Counted from the first letter of the stretch, positions 8,864 to 17,298 are shown. The stretch is 64,000 bases of DNA from Ruminococcus sp. (GCA_017542125.1 JAFXXU010000058.1:310001-374000); one strand, 5' to 3'. Notes: generated by a model not told the origin, from the letters alone. Numbers and translations: made by a program.

Positions 8864-10234
8864 TCATTCTGCAGTATCCATTTTTTCAAGTGCTTTGAGC
8901 AGTATCGCACACTCAAGGCGCTTTTTCTGTATCTCGCAGGCGAGCTTGTATGAAGTGTGGATATCACCCGTATAGAGGTAATTGTTTGCATTGCAGCCGC
9001 CGGAGCAGAAGAATTTCGCCCAGCATTTGATGCAGTCAGGCTTGGTATAGATATGAGCGTGAGCAAATTCGTTCTTCATATCGTAATTGAAGGTGCCGTC
9101 GTTGACATTGCCCATCTTGAACTTGTCGATACCCACAAACTGATGGCAGGGGTAGATGTACCCGTCGGGAGAAACTGCAACATACTCATTGCCGCTGCCG
9201 CAGCCCTTCAAGCGCTTGATCGCGCAGGGTCCGGCATCGAGGTCAAGCATAAAGTGGAAGAAGTTAATGAACTTCCCTTCACTGCGGATCTTTGAGATCT
9301 TGTCCGCAAGGATCTCATACTCCTTGAAGATCTTGGGAAGATCGCCGTCGGTGATAGCATAGGGCATCTTGGGATCGGCGGTCACAGGCTCAACAGATAT
9401 CTGATCAAAGCCAAGCTCATATAGGTGCATAACATCCTCAGAGAAATCCAGATTGTACTTGGTGTAAGTGCCGCGGACGTAATAATCCTTATCACCGCGC
9501 ATCGGAACGAACTTTTTGAAATTCTCAACGATCCTGTCATAGCTGCCGCTGCCGTCCACGCGGGGGCGCATACGATCGTTGACTTCCTTGCGCCCGTCAA
9601 TAGAAAGCACCACGTTTGACATCTCATCGTTGATGAACTCCATCTTCTCTTCGGTAAGGAGCATTCCGTTGGTGGTCATAGTAAAGCGGATGTGCTTATC
9701 GACCTTTTTCTCTTCCTCGCGGGCGTAGGCAACGATCTCCTTGACAACTCCGTAATTCATCAGAGGCTCGCCGCCGAAAAAATCAAGCTCAAGGTACTTT
9801 CTCTCGGCAGACATCTTAAGCAGGAAATCAATAGCCTTTTTACCCGTCTCAAGATCCATCAGCATCCTGCCGCCGCCGAAGTCACCGGTCGAAGCGAAGC
9901 AGTACTTGCATCTGAGGTTGCAGTCGTGGGAAACGTGCAGGCACATGGACTTGATAGGCGAAGCCACAGAGGTATTGGCGTATTTCTCGTAATCGTCCTC
10001 GCTGAAAAGGATCTGATCCTTGTAAAGCTCAACTATCTCGGCGTAGCACTCCTCAACCTCTGTCCTGTCATAGAGCTTTGAAAGCTTGTTCAGAACACCC
10101 TCGGGGCATTTCTCTTCAAAGGGCGGAGCCACGTTGTCCAGCAGGTCGTAGGTCAGGTCATCGACGATGTGAACGCCGTTGCTGTTGACGTCCAGCAGAA
10201 CATTATAGCCCGAGAGCTTGTACTTATGTATCAT
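8864..10234 (-). CDS. scfB: SCIFF peptide maturase, radical SAM/SPASM enzyme
   Basis: Installs a thioether link (Cys to the alpha or gamma carbon of a Thr-like residue) in the SCIFF precursor, giving a ranthipeptide. The 456-residue protein has an N-terminal peptide-recognition-like segment (about 1-90), the radical SAM cluster motif CNLRCKYC with Cys105, Cys109 and Cys112, and a C-terminal SPASM region with CGSGNEYVAVSPDG and CIKCWAKFFCSGGC for auxiliary iron-sulfur clusters. The precursor gene lies directly upstream at 10309-10452, separated by a hairpin that may lower maturase expression. The same gene pair is widespread in Clostridia, which supports the identification. Confidence 0.95.
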   Translation of the reverse strand: MIHKYKLSGYNVLLDVNSNGVHIVDDLTYDLLDNVAPPFEEKCPEGVLNKLSKLYDRTEVEECYAEIVELYKDQILFSEDDYEKYANTSVASPIKSMCLHVSHDCNLRCKYCFASTGDFGGGRMLMDLETGKKAIDFLLKMSAERKYLELDFFGGEPLMNYGVVKEIVAYAREEEKKVDKHIRFTMTTNGMLLTEEKMEFINDEMSNVVLSIDGRKEVNDRMRPRVDGSGSYDRIVENFKKFVPMRGDKDYYVRGTYTKYNLDFSEDVMHLYELGFDQISVEPVTADPKMPYAITDGDLPKIFKEYEILADKISKIRSEGKFINFFHFMLDLDAGPCAIKRLKGCGSGNEYVAVSPDGYIYPCHQFVGIDKFKMGNVNDGTFNYDMKNEFAHAHIYTKPDCIKCWAKFFCSGGCNANNYLYTGDIHTSYKLACEIQKKRLECAILLKALEKMDTAE

Positions 10235-10255
10235 ATAATCACCTGTTTTTTTATA

Positions 10256-10287
10256 TAAAAATTAAAGGGACATAACAATGCCCCTTT
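10256..10287 (-). terminator. Attenuator between SCIFF peptide and maturase genes
   Basis: On the minus strand AAAGGGGCAT and ATGTCCCTTT form a 10-bp stem with one G-T pair and a TGTT loop (10287-10264), followed by AATTTTTATAT. Lying between precursor and enzyme genes, it probably allows partial readthrough so that peptide exceeds maturase. Confidence 0.65.
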
Positions 10288-10308
10288 ATATCCGATCACG
10301 AAACGGTC

Positions 10309-10452
10309 TTAAGCCTCTTTCTCGCACTTCTGGTTAGCAACGGTGCAGGAAGTCTTGCAAGCAGACTGGCAGGAAGCCTGGCACTTGCCGCAGCCGCCCT
10401 TAGCAGCGGTAGCCTTAAGATCAGCCTTGTTGATAGTCTTGATATGCTTCAT
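10309..10452 (-). CDS. scfA: SCIFF ranthipeptide precursor (six cysteines)
   Basis: Small gene encoding 47 residues. The sequence begins MKHIKTINKADLK and has six cysteines at 21, 24, 28, 32, 36 and 43, the hallmark of the six-cysteines-in-forty-five family. A Thr in the TSCT segment (34-37) is a candidate thioether acceptor. GGAGGAATTTCAAT precedes the ATG. An extended -10 promoter lies at 10485-10493, so the peptide can be transcribed without the upstream membrane-protein gene. It is the substrate of the radical SAM enzyme at 8864-10234. The biological role of SCIFF peptides is not settled; quorum-type signalling has been proposed for ranthipeptides. Confidence 0.95.
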   Translation of the reverse strand: MKHIKTINKADLKATAAKGGCGKCQASCQSACKTSCTVANQKCEKEA

Positions 10453-10484
10453 ATTGAAATTCCTCCAATTATATTATTTTTATC

Positions 10485-10493
10485 ATTATAACA
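10485..10493 (-). promoter_or_regulatory. Extended -10 promoter of the SCIFF gene
   Basis: On the minus strand TGTTATAAT (10493-10485) matches an extended -10 element. No good -35 is present 17 bases upstream. It lies 33 bases before the SCIFF start. Confidence 0.5.
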
Positions 10494-10546
10494 CATTACT
10501 CGACGAGTTTTATGAAAAAAATATGACATAAGATTAAATATTTTTA

Positions 10547-10951
10547 CTAGTATCTCTTGCTCTTGCTGTTAACTCCTACTATCCCTCCTACGGCACCGCA
10601 AAGCAGTACCATAAACAGCTTTGCCCCTCCAGAGAGCCCTTCTGTGGATTTGGCAAAGAAAACGCTGAACAAAAACAGGACTATGAATATCAACCCTCCG
10701 CAGACGAGTCCCATAAGCAGGCCGTTCCTGCGGTTGCGTTTGGCTCCGATGAATCCTCCGGCATAGGCTCCGATACAGAGCGCCGCCGCTGTTACCACCG
10801 ATACCACAGACTCCGGTACATCTATCTTCGTAAGAACATATGAAAACAACAGCACAGATATCAGGATTATAAGTATCCCCCACCCTGCCGAAAGCATTGC
10901 TCTCGACGCGGTGAGCTCTCTGATACGGGTAAGTCTTTTGCGTCTGGTCAC
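10547..10951 (-). CDS. TIGR04086-family membrane protein
   Basis: A 134-residue integral membrane protein with four predicted helices (about 20-41, 48-70, 77-100 and 110-127) and a basic N terminus. Its location between yajC and the SCIFF gene is the setting described for the TIGR04086 family, which co-occurs with SCIFF peptides. A role in export or sensing of the mature peptide is possible but unproven. The start is a GTG at 10951 preceded by GGGAGGGG at a spacing of 6 bases. Confidence 0.75.
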   Translation of the reverse strand: MTRRKRLTRIRELTASRAMLSAGWGILIILISVLLFSYVLTKIDVPESVVSVVTAAALCIGAYAGGFIGAKRNRRNGLLMGLVCGGLIFIVLFLFSVFFAKSTEGLSGGAKLFMVLLCGAVGGIVGVNSKSKRY

Positions 10952-11002
10952 AGCTATCCCCTCCCTGCTTCCATAATATTCAAAGGGCTTTGGAAATATA
11001 CG

Positions 11003-11028
11003 AAAAAAGCCCGGAATTATCCGGGCTT
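11003..11028 (-). terminator. Terminator of yajC
   Basis: On the minus strand AAGCCCGG (11028-11021) pairs with CCGGGCTT (11014-11007), followed by a run of T residues. It separates yajC from the TIGR04086 gene. Confidence 0.85.
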
Positions 11029-11039
11029 AGCTTCGATGT

Positions 11040-11360
11040 TCAGTTGTCATCGTCGTGAACTGTAAGGTTCTTTGCGATAGCCCACTTCATAACTCTGATC
11101 TTGGAGCGGTCGCCGCCTGTCTCGATAACAACGGTATCATCCTTAACGGAAAATACGATGCCGACGATGCCTCCGTTGGTCACTACCTCATCACCGATCT
11201 CAAGATGCTCTCTCATCTGAGCATCCTTCTTGTCCTGCTTTCTCTGCGGACGGAGAATAAACAGATAGAAGAAAAGAACGATAACAATAAGCGGGATAAA
11301 GGTTATCAGCAGATCACCGGCAGAAGCTGAACCGCTGGTCAAATAAGAAACGTAACTCAT
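11040..11360 (-). CDS. yajC: Preprotein translocase subunit YajC
   Basis: Accessory membrane subunit of the Sec translocase (SecDF-YajC). The 106-residue protein has one N-terminal membrane helix (about 14-36), the typical FILRPQRKQDKK segment after it, and a cytoplasmic domain with GDEVVTNGGIVG. GGAGG lies 8 bases before the ATG at 11360; a start 15 bases further upstream would overlap this site. It is monocistronic between its own promoter (11392-11420) and a terminator. No secDF or tgt-queA genes adjoin it. Confidence 0.93.
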   Translation of the reverse strand: MSYVSYLTSGSASAGDLLITFIPLIVIVLFFYLFILRPQRKQDKKDAQMREHLEIGDEVVTNGGIVGIVFSVKDDTVVIETGGDRSKIRVMKWAIAKNLTVHDDDN

Positions 11361-11391
11361 TTTACAATCCTCCATTCAAAAACTAACTTAT

Positions 11392-11420
11392 ATTATAGCA
11401 TACACATGCAATAAAATCAA
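11392..11420 (-). promoter_or_regulatory. Promoter of yajC
   Basis: On the minus strand TTGATT (11420-11415), 17 bases, TATAAT (11397-11392). Confidence 0.65.
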
Positions 11421-11439
11421 GTATTTTTGAAAAGATTTC

Positions 11440-12822
11440 TCATTTATTTCTTATATAATCATCAATTGCAGCAGCTGCTTTCTTTCCGGCACCCATTGCA
11501 AGGATAACGGTAGCCGCTCCTGTAACGGCATCTCCGCCGGCGAATACGCCCTCCTTGGTGGTGCATTCGTTTTCGTTTACTATAAGTGTTCCCTTGGAAT
11601 TGGTCTCCAAACCGGGCGTGGTCATCCTGAGCAGAGGATTAGGCGATGTGCCGAGAGCCATTATGACCGTATCAACATCAAGGGCAAACTCCGAGCCCTC
11701 GATCACCTTGGGGCTTCTTCTGCCGGAAGCATCCGGGTCACCCAGCTCCATCTTCACACATTCTATCGCTTCAACTTGACCGTTCTTGTCGCCGATTACC
11801 CTGGTAGGGTTGGTCAGGAGGCGGAATTCTATCCCCTCCTCCTGTGCGTGATGGACTTCTTCCTTTCTCGCGGGAAGCTCATCCATTGATCTGCGGTAGA
11901 TGATATAAACCTTCTCAGCGCCCAATCTCATAGCAGAGCGAGCGGAGTCCATAGCAACGTTGCCGCCGCCTACGACCGCAACGTTCTTTGACTTTTTGAT
12001 AGGAGTGAAATACTCGTCATCATAGGCTTTCATAAGATTGATCCTTGTGAGATACTCATTTGCAGAGTAAACTCCAACGAGATCCTCACCGTCTATGCCC
12101 ATAAACCTGGGCAGACCGGCACCGGAGCCAATAAATACAGCCTCAAAGCCCATACTGAAGAGCTCATCCACCGAGAGCACCTTTCCGATAACCATATTGG
12201 TCATGATCTTTACGCCCAGCTTTTCAAGCCCCTCTATCTCACTGCGGACGATTGACTTCGGAAGCCTGAATTCGGGTATGCCGTACATCAGAACTCCGCC
12301 TGCGGTATGGAAAGCCTCAAAAACAGTGACCTCATATCCCAGCTTTGCCAGATCTCCCGCAGCGGTGAGACCGGCGGGGCCTGCTCCGATAATTGCCACC
12401 TTGTGACCGTTCGGAGTCGGTATCTCCGGATCCGGCTGCTTATCTCTCATATGATCTGCGCAGAAACGTTCAAGACGGCCTATACCCACAGGCTCACCTT
12501 TTATGCCTCTTACGCACTTGCTCTCGCATTGCCTTTCCTGGGGGCAAACTCTTCCGCAGACAGCGGGGAGCGAATTGGTAGATTTGATAATGCCGTAGGC
12601 GCCCTCGAAATCGCCTTCGGCTACTTTAGCTATGAATTCAGGTATCCTAACACTTACGGGGCATCCTGTCATACAGGGACGGTTTTTGCAGTTAAGGCAG
12701 CGCTTGGCTTCGTTGACAGCCTGTTCTGCAGTATAACCGTAGGAGACCTCCTTGAAGTTCCTGGCTCGGACAAGTGGCTCCTGCTCGGGCATAGGTGTTT
12801 TCTTCGGATCCATATTGGGCAT
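11440..12822 (-). CDS. NfnB / GltA-like NADPH-binding flavoprotein
   Basis: A 460-residue homologue of the glutamate synthase small subunit. The N terminus carries two cysteine clusters for [4Fe-4S] centres (CLNCKNRPCMTGCP and CGRVCPQERQCESKC), followed by an FAD site GAGPAGL and an NADPH site GGGNVAMD. No glutamate synthase large subunit is nearby; instead the gene is coupled to an FNR-like partner. That pairing is characteristic of NfnAB, the electron-bifurcating NADH-dependent ferredoxin:NADP+ oxidoreductase, which I infer here. The ATG at 12822 shares its A with the TAA of the upstream gene, with GGAGG before it. It is often annotated gltA. Confidence 0.85.
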   Translation of the reverse strand: MPNMDPKKTPMPEQEPLVRARNFKEVSYGYTAEQAVNEAKRCLNCKNRPCMTGCPVSVRIPEFIAKVAEGDFEGAYGIIKSTNSLPAVCGRVCPQERQCESKCVRGIKGEPVGIGRLERFCADHMRDKQPDPEIPTPNGHKVAIIGAGPAGLTAAGDLAKLGYEVTVFEAFHTAGGVLMYGIPEFRLPKSIVRSEIEGLEKLGVKIMTNMVIGKVLSVDELFSMGFEAVFIGSGAGLPRFMGIDGEDLVGVYSANEYLTRINLMKAYDDEYFTPIKKSKNVAVVGGGNVAMDSARSAMRLGAEKVYIIYRRSMDELPARKEEVHHAQEEGIEFRLLTNPTRVIGDKNGQVEAIECVKMELGDPDASGRRSPKVIEGSEFALDVDTVIMALGTSPNPLLRMTTPGLETNSKGTLIVNENECTTKEGVFAGGDAVTGAATVILAMGAGKKAAAAIDDYIRNK

Positions 12823-13655
12823 TATCTTACACCTCCCGTAAGTCTGCAAATATGTCTGGCCTCGTGCTCCTTGTAGGTGGAATTCCTGCGCATCAGCTCG
12901 TCAAAATCAACCTGATGGCCGTCAAAGTCGGGACCCTCAACACAGGCGTATCTGATCTTCCCGCCTACTTTGACACGGCAGCAGCCGCACATACCTGTGC
13001 CGTCTACCATAATAGGATTGAGGGAAACGAGCGTCTTGATACCGTAGGGCTCTGTGACCCTGCAGACAAATTTCATCATAGGAACGGGGCCGATAGCTAT
13101 GACCTCATCATAATGGATCCCGCTGTCGATAAGCTCCTGGAGCTTGTTTGTAACAAAGCCTTTGTATCCATAGCTGCCGTCATCGGTGCAGATATGCAGC
13201 TCGGAGGAAGCCGCCCTCATCTCATCATCAAGAATGATGAAATCCTTGCTTCTGAAGCCGGCGATCATATCAACTGTCACGCCCATACCGAAAAGCTTCT
13301 TTGCCTGGGGATATGCAATAGCGCAGCCGACACCTCCGCCGACTACGGCCACTCTCTTTGCACCCTCGGCATACTCGGTAGCCACCCCGAGAGGGCCTGC
13401 AACATCAAGGATGCTGTCGCCCTGCTCAAGCTGTGCAAGCCGCATGGTAGAAGCGCCGATGATCTGATAGATAACGGTGATAGTTCCCTTTTCTCTGTCA
13501 TAGTCAGAAATGGTGAAAGGGATCCTTTCTCCCTTCTCATCGCTCCTGACGATAACGAACTGTCCCGGCTCAGCCTTAGCGGCAATAAAAGGAGCATCTA
13601 TCTCGATCAGTACTACCTGCTCGTTGAGCTGCTTTTTCTTCAATATCTTATACAT
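12822..13655 (-). CDS. NfnA-like FAD/NAD and [2Fe-2S] reductase subunit
   Basis: A 277-residue member of the sulfide dehydrogenase/dihydroorotate dehydrogenase electron-transfer family. It has an FNR-type FAD-binding barrel (about 1-95, with PGQFVIVR), an NAD-binding domain with GGGVGCAIAYP, and a C-terminal cluster MCGCCRVKVGG...YACVEGP for a [2Fe-2S] centre. With the following gene it should form NfnAB. The ATG at 13655 is chosen since GGGAG lies 8 bases upstream; a GTG at 13664 overlaps that site. Stop and next start overlap as TAATG, so translation is probably coupled. Confidence 0.85.
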   Translation of the reverse strand: MYKILKKKQLNEQVVLIEIDAPFIAAKAEPGQFVIVRSDEKGERIPFTISDYDREKGTITVIYQIIGASTMRLAQLEQGDSILDVAGPLGVATEYAEGAKRVAVVGGGVGCAIAYPQAKKLFGMGVTVDMIAGFRSKDFIILDDEMRAASSELHICTDDGSYGYKGFVTNKLQELIDSGIHYDEVIAIGPVPMMKFVCRVTEPYGIKTLVSLNPIMVDGTGMCGCCRVKVGGKIRYACVEGPDFDGHQVDFDELMRRNSTYKEHEARHICRLTGGVR

Positions 13656-13702
13656 AAGGATCACTCCCGGTAAAAACGTCTGATTATTAGGGTATTTTCT
13701 CT

Positions 13703-13731
13703 ATTATACAACAGGTTTGAAAGAAATGCAA
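13703..13731 (-). promoter_or_regulatory. Promoter of the nfnAB-type operon
   Basis: On the minus strand TTGCAT (13731-13726), 17 bases, TATAAT (13708-13703), about 48 bases before the first start codon. Confidence 0.6.
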
Positions 13732-13749
13732 GTGCTTTTTCTCAATTAT

Positions 13750-14964
13750 TCATTTTTCGTTGAGGCGATCTGCTACAAGCTCCCGTTCTGTATCGGCTCT
13801 CTCGCTCTCGAAAAGACTTCGGAAAGAGAACAGCGCCATACCATCGCTTTTGCTAAGGGACAAGCCGATCTGATCGGCGATGATCCCCTCTCGCTCGATA
13901 AACTCCTCCTCCGAGGATATCTTGTAAGCACCTATACCGATCATCAGCTTGATGCTTTTATCTCGGGGCAGCTCTGTCCATACGCTGAAAGTTTCGGCAA
14001 AGGGCTTGTACTTGTTTTCATAGCCGAAATAGATCTGCGGGACTATATAATCACAGAAGCCTTTCTCGCTTATCCAGCGCTTGACATCAGCAAACATATA
14101 ATTGTAATTGTTCTCGATATTACCCTGCGGTGCTATACCGAACAGCACGCTGCTGTTCGCCTGTTTTACTGAGGAATATATCAACCTGACCATTTCAGAG
14201 CAGTTGTTCATCCTCCATTCGGATAGGGGTATGCCTATATCGTTCTCCACATATATGCCAGAATCGAAGAAGGGCTGATCTGTGGGATAGAAGTAATCGT
14301 CGATGTGAACTCCGTCCACTTCATACTTGCGGACTATCTCCCCTGCCCCGTCAGCGATCAGCTGCCTGATCTCCGGGACAGCAGGGTTAAGCCAATAATG
14401 CTTCGTGCTCTCGACATAGACCACATACTCATCGTATTTCTGCGGGTCGGAGAGCCATTTGTTGACCGCACAATCGGCGGGCATATCCTTCAAAGCCTCT
14501 TCCGTTTCGCAGCGCAGAGGGTTTATCCAGGCGTGAAGCGAAAGATCATATCTATGAGCGGTTTTCACAATTATCGAGAGCGCATCGAATTCATTCCCGC
14601 AGAATGCCTTGGAGTAAGGATAATACTCCGAGGGGTAAAATGAATCTGAGAAAGCTCTGACATGGACAAACAAAGTATTGAAGCCGATATTAACGCATTC
14701 CCGGCACATCTTATCAAATTCTGATGCAAAATGCTCCTCGCCGCTGTCAAGTATCGGCGCAAGCTCCAGATAGGATATCCATACCGCTTTGACTGTATCG
14801 TAATTCAGCGGCTTGTACTGCGATATTTCGGTTGTTTCGGGCTTGGCCTCTCTGGTATTTGTAACAGGGATCGGTGAATTCATTTGCAGAACAGGCTTGT
14901 CCGTGACACCCGAACAGGAAACGAAGATCAAAGCTGCGGTTATAAGCCATATCAACTTCTTCAT
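13750..14964 (-). CDS. GHL10-type glycoside hydrolase-like lipoprotein
   Basis: Family-10-like (GHL10, formerly DUF187) putative glycoside hydrolase. The 404-residue protein has a lipoprotein signal ending in FVSC (Cys17), then a TIM-barrel domain with VKAVWISYLEL, FNTLFVHVRAFSDS, LHAWINPLRC, VDGVHIDDYFYP and DYIVPQIYFGYE. These are typical GHL10 strands carrying acidic residues. The substrate is unknown; related proteins are thought to act on cell-wall or extracellular polysaccharide. It should be anchored outside the membrane. It is transcribed toward the nfn operon, downstream of lysA and separated from it by a hairpin. Confidence 0.85.
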   Translation of the reverse strand: MKKLIWLITAALIFVSCSGVTDKPVLQMNSPIPVTNTREAKPETTEISQYKPLNYDTVKAVWISYLELAPILDSGEEHFASEFDKMCRECVNIGFNTLFVHVRAFSDSFYPSEYYPYSKAFCGNEFDALSIIVKTAHRYDLSLHAWINPLRCETEEALKDMPADCAVNKWLSDPQKYDEYVVYVESTKHYWLNPAVPEIRQLIADGAGEIVRKYEVDGVHIDDYFYPTDQPFFDSGIYVENDIGIPLSEWRMNNCSEMVRLIYSSVKQANSSVLFGIAPQGNIENNYNYMFADVKRWISEKGFCDYIVPQIYFGYENKYKPFAETFSVWTELPRDKSIKLMIGIGAYKISSEEEFIEREGIIADQIGLSLSKSDGMALFSFRSLFESERADTERELVADRLNEK

Positions 14965-15020
14965 ATTATACCTCCAAGGCGTTCATCTTAATAGATTATA
15001 CAGCCTTAAAGGTATAAATA

Positions 15021-15046
15021 TGCGCCCTGCTGTCAGGCAAGGCGCA
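15021..15046 (-). terminator. Weak terminator after lysA
   Basis: Inverted repeat TGCGCC (15021-15026) and GGCGCA (15041-15046), followed on the minus strand by an A/T-rich run. It sits just after the lysA stop. Confidence 0.5.
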
Positions 15047-15054
15047 TAGAACGG

Positions 15055-16323
15055 TTACTTTTCGATGTATTCATCCATAATGCCCGAAAAATCAAATGTC
15101 CTGAAATAATCGGAGGGAGTCTCGGCACGCCTTATCATCTTAACGCTGCCGTCCTCGCAAAGAAGCAGTTCGGCTGACCTAAGCTTACCGTTGTAGTTAT
15201 AGCCCATAGAGAAGCCGTGAGCTCCTGTATCGTGGATAACAAGGATATCTCCGATATCTATCTCGGGGAGCATCCTGTCGATAGCGAACTTATCGTTGTT
15301 CTCGCAAAGGCCGCCGGTAACATCGTACTTGTGGTCGCAGGGAGCATTCTCCTTGCCGAGAACGGTGATGTGATGATAGGAGCCGTACATAGCAGGCCTC
15401 ATAAGGTTGCAGGCGCAGGCATCGCAGCCGATGTACTCCTTATATATATGCTTCTGATGGATGCACTTGGTAACCAGATGACCGTAAGGTGCCAGCATAT
15501 ATCTTCCCAGCTCGGTAAAGATGGAAACATCTCCCATACCCGCAGGAACGAGTACTTCATCAAATGCCTTGTGAACACCTTCACCGATGACCATAATATC
15601 ATTCTGAGGTGCATCAGGAAGATAAGTAACTCCAACGCCTCCCGAAAGGTTGATGTACTTGATATCAGCCCCGGTCTCGTTCTTGAGCTCGACTGCAAGC
15701 TCAAACAGTATCCTTGCGAGTTTGGGGTAATAACCGTTTGTAACGGTGTTTGAAGCGAGGAAAGCGTGGAGACCGAAATGCTTAACGCCCTTGGCTTTAA
15801 GGATCTTGAAACCCTCAAAGAGCTGATTTCTGGTAAAGCCGTACTTTGCTTCACCGGGATTGTCCATTATCTGAGTTTCAAGCTCAAAATGCCCGCCGGG
15901 ATTGAAGCGGCAGAAGATGGTCTCAGGCAGCCCGCAGAGCTTCTCAACATACTCTATATGGGTGAAATCGTCAAGATTTATGAATGCGCCCAGCTCCTTG
16001 GCTTTCTTCATATCCTCCTCGGGGGTAACATTAGAGGAAAACATGATATCCGAGCCGGAGAAGCCGCAGCATTCCGACATCATAAGCTCTGTCAGTGAGG
16101 AGCAGTCAACACCGCAGCCCTCTTCTTTCAGGATATTAAGTATATAGGGATTGGGAGTAGCCTTGACGGCAAAATACTCTCTGAAGCCTTTATTCCAGGA
16201 AAAAGCCTTATAAAGCTCTCTTGCATTCTCTCTGATGCCCTTTTCGTCGTAAATGTGGAAAGGTGTCGGGAATTTTGCAATGATCTCCTCTGCTTTTTCT
16301 TTGCTGATGAACGGTTTTTTCAT
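15055..16323 (-). CDS. lysA: Diaminopimelate decarboxylase
   Basis: PLP enzyme of the fold-type III decarboxylase family that converts meso-diaminopimelate to lysine. The 422-residue protein shows the PLP lysine motif FAVKATPNP near the N terminus, HFGLHAF in the barrel, a Gly-rich NLSGGVG loop, GDILVIHDTGAHGFSMGYNYNG near the C terminus (shown in part), and a Cys-rich CDACACN segment. A related carboxynorspermidine decarboxylase was considered, but the C-terminal motif fits LysA better. It has its own promoter (16359-16387). No other lysine genes are nearby, although aroQ at 21.9 kb serves another amino-acid pathway. Confidence 0.88.
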   Translation of the reverse strand: MKKPFISKEKAEEIIAKFPTPFHIYDEKGIRENARELYKAFSWNKGFREYFAVKATPNPYILNILKEEGCGVDCSSLTELMMSECCGFSGSDIMFSSNVTPEEDMKKAKELGAFINLDDFTHIEYVEKLCGLPETIFCRFNPGGHFELETQIMDNPGEAKYGFTRNQLFEGFKILKAKGVKHFGLHAFLASNTVTNGYYPKLARILFELAVELKNETGADIKYINLSGGVGVTYLPDAPQNDIMVIGEGVHKAFDEVLVPAGMGDVSIFTELGRYMLAPYGHLVTKCIHQKHIYKEYIGCDACACNLMRPAMYGSYHHITVLGKENAPCDHKYDVTGGLCENNDKFAIDRMLPEIDIGDILVIHDTGAHGFSMGYNYNGKLRSAELLLCEDGSVKMIRRAETPSDYFRTFDFSGIMDEYIEK

Positions 16324-16358
16324 ATAATCATCCCTTTTCTAATAAAAAAGATAAATCT

Positions 16359-16387
16359 ATAATAACACGTTTTTCATTATTCGTCAA
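16359..16387 (-). promoter_or_regulatory. Promoter of lysA
   Basis: On the minus strand TTGACG (16387-16382), 17 bases, TATTAT (16364-16359). The leader is short, leaving no room for a lysine riboswitch. Confidence 0.65.
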
Positions 16388-16461
16388 TAACCTATGGCAA
16401 AATTAACAAAATAACTACAAAATGATTTTTCTATATCTCTGACTTGCAAAATCATCTTTGC

Positions 16462-16490
16462 TTGACTATTCGACTAAAAAATGGTATAAT
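16462..16490 (+). promoter_or_regulatory. Promoter of the CpsB-like gene
   Basis: TTGACT (16462-16467), 17 bases, TATAAT (16485-16490), then a short leader with GGAGG at about 16499-16503. Confidence 0.75.
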
Positions 16491-16510
16491 GATTATCGGA
16501 GGATACTGAT

Positions 16511-17233
16511 ATGAAAATTGATTTCCATTCCCATATTTTGCCTCAGATAGACGACGGCTCCCGCAGCATTGAGGAATCCGTAGAACTGCTTGATATGATG
16601 GCTGAGGACGGCGTTAATATTGTCTGCGCTACGCCTCATTATTACAGCCACAAGCGCAGCATCGACGAGTTTATTGAGCGCAGGAACGCAGCTTACGAAA
16701 AGCTCAAGCCGCATCTGAAGCCGGAGCATCCCAAGATACTGCTGGGTGCAGAGGTGCTTTACAATCACTCGCTTATCCACTGCGACGATATTGGCAAGCT
16801 CTGCCTTGAGGGCACCGACTACCTGCTGTGGGAGATGCCCTATTCGCAGATAACCTCCGGGATCGTAAGCGATACCGAGGAGCTGGCGGGCTCCACCAAT
16901 ATCAAGCTGATGATAGCGCATATCGAGAGATATCTGCATTTTACCTCCTACAAGGAGCTTTCGGCGCTTATGCAGCTGGATGTTATCGGTCAGATCAATT
17001 CAAAGTCCATGACCTCGTTTTCATCCAGGAGGATGTGCAAGAAGCTGATCTCAGACGGGTTTGTTTATGTTCTCGGCACTGATTACCACAGGACCGACAG
17101 CGGTCATGAGCTGCTTAGCGCAGCCGAGGAACTGCTTTCAAAGAAATACGGCGAGAGCATTATCGGTAAGATCGCCGCAAACGGCGAGCGTATCCTCGCC
17201 AATGAACCGATCTACAAGCTCGACAGTATATGA
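16511..17233 (+). CDS. CpsB/YwqE-type tyrosine-protein phosphatase (PHP fold)
   Basis: A 240-residue PHP-fold phosphatase related to CpsB/Wzb and YwqE, which dephosphorylate the tyrosine kinase that controls exopolysaccharide export. Motifs: DFHSHILPQIDDGS at 4-17, with metal-binding His5 and His7, CATPHYY, a Glu in the LLGAEVLYN segment, AHIERY and GTDYH. In capsule loci it sits with kinase and polymerase genes, but here it is transcribed alone from its own promoter, so its partner must be elsewhere. A less specific PHP phosphoesterase role cannot be excluded. Confidence 0.82.
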   Translation: MKIDFHSHILPQIDDGSRSIEESVELLDMMAEDGVNIVCATPHYYSHKRSIDEFIERRNAAYEKLKPHLKPEHPKILLGAEVLYNHSLIHCDDIGKLCLEGTDYLLWEMPYSQITSGIVSDTEELAGSTNIKLMIAHIERYLHFTSYKELSALMQLDVIGQINSKSMTSFSSRRMCKKLISDGFVYVLGTDYHRTDSGHELLSAAEELLSKKYGESIIGKIAANGERILANEPIYKLDSI

Positions 17234-17249
17234 ACTTTTTCCCCGGCTA

Positions 17250-17278
17250 TTGACAGGCGGGACAATTTGTAGTATAAT
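17250..17278 (+). promoter_or_regulatory. Consensus promoter of the SAM riboswitch-metK transcript
   Basis: Exact TTGACA (17250-17255), 17 bases, exact TATAAT (17273-17278), placing the transcription start near 17285 just before the riboswitch. Confidence 0.9.
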
Positions 17279-17298
17279 AATTCTGTTATAATTTAATA

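Noticed and set aside
16324..16360. Possible lysine riboswitch before lysA
   Set aside because: The promoter leaves a leader of roughly 30 bases, far too short for an L-box.
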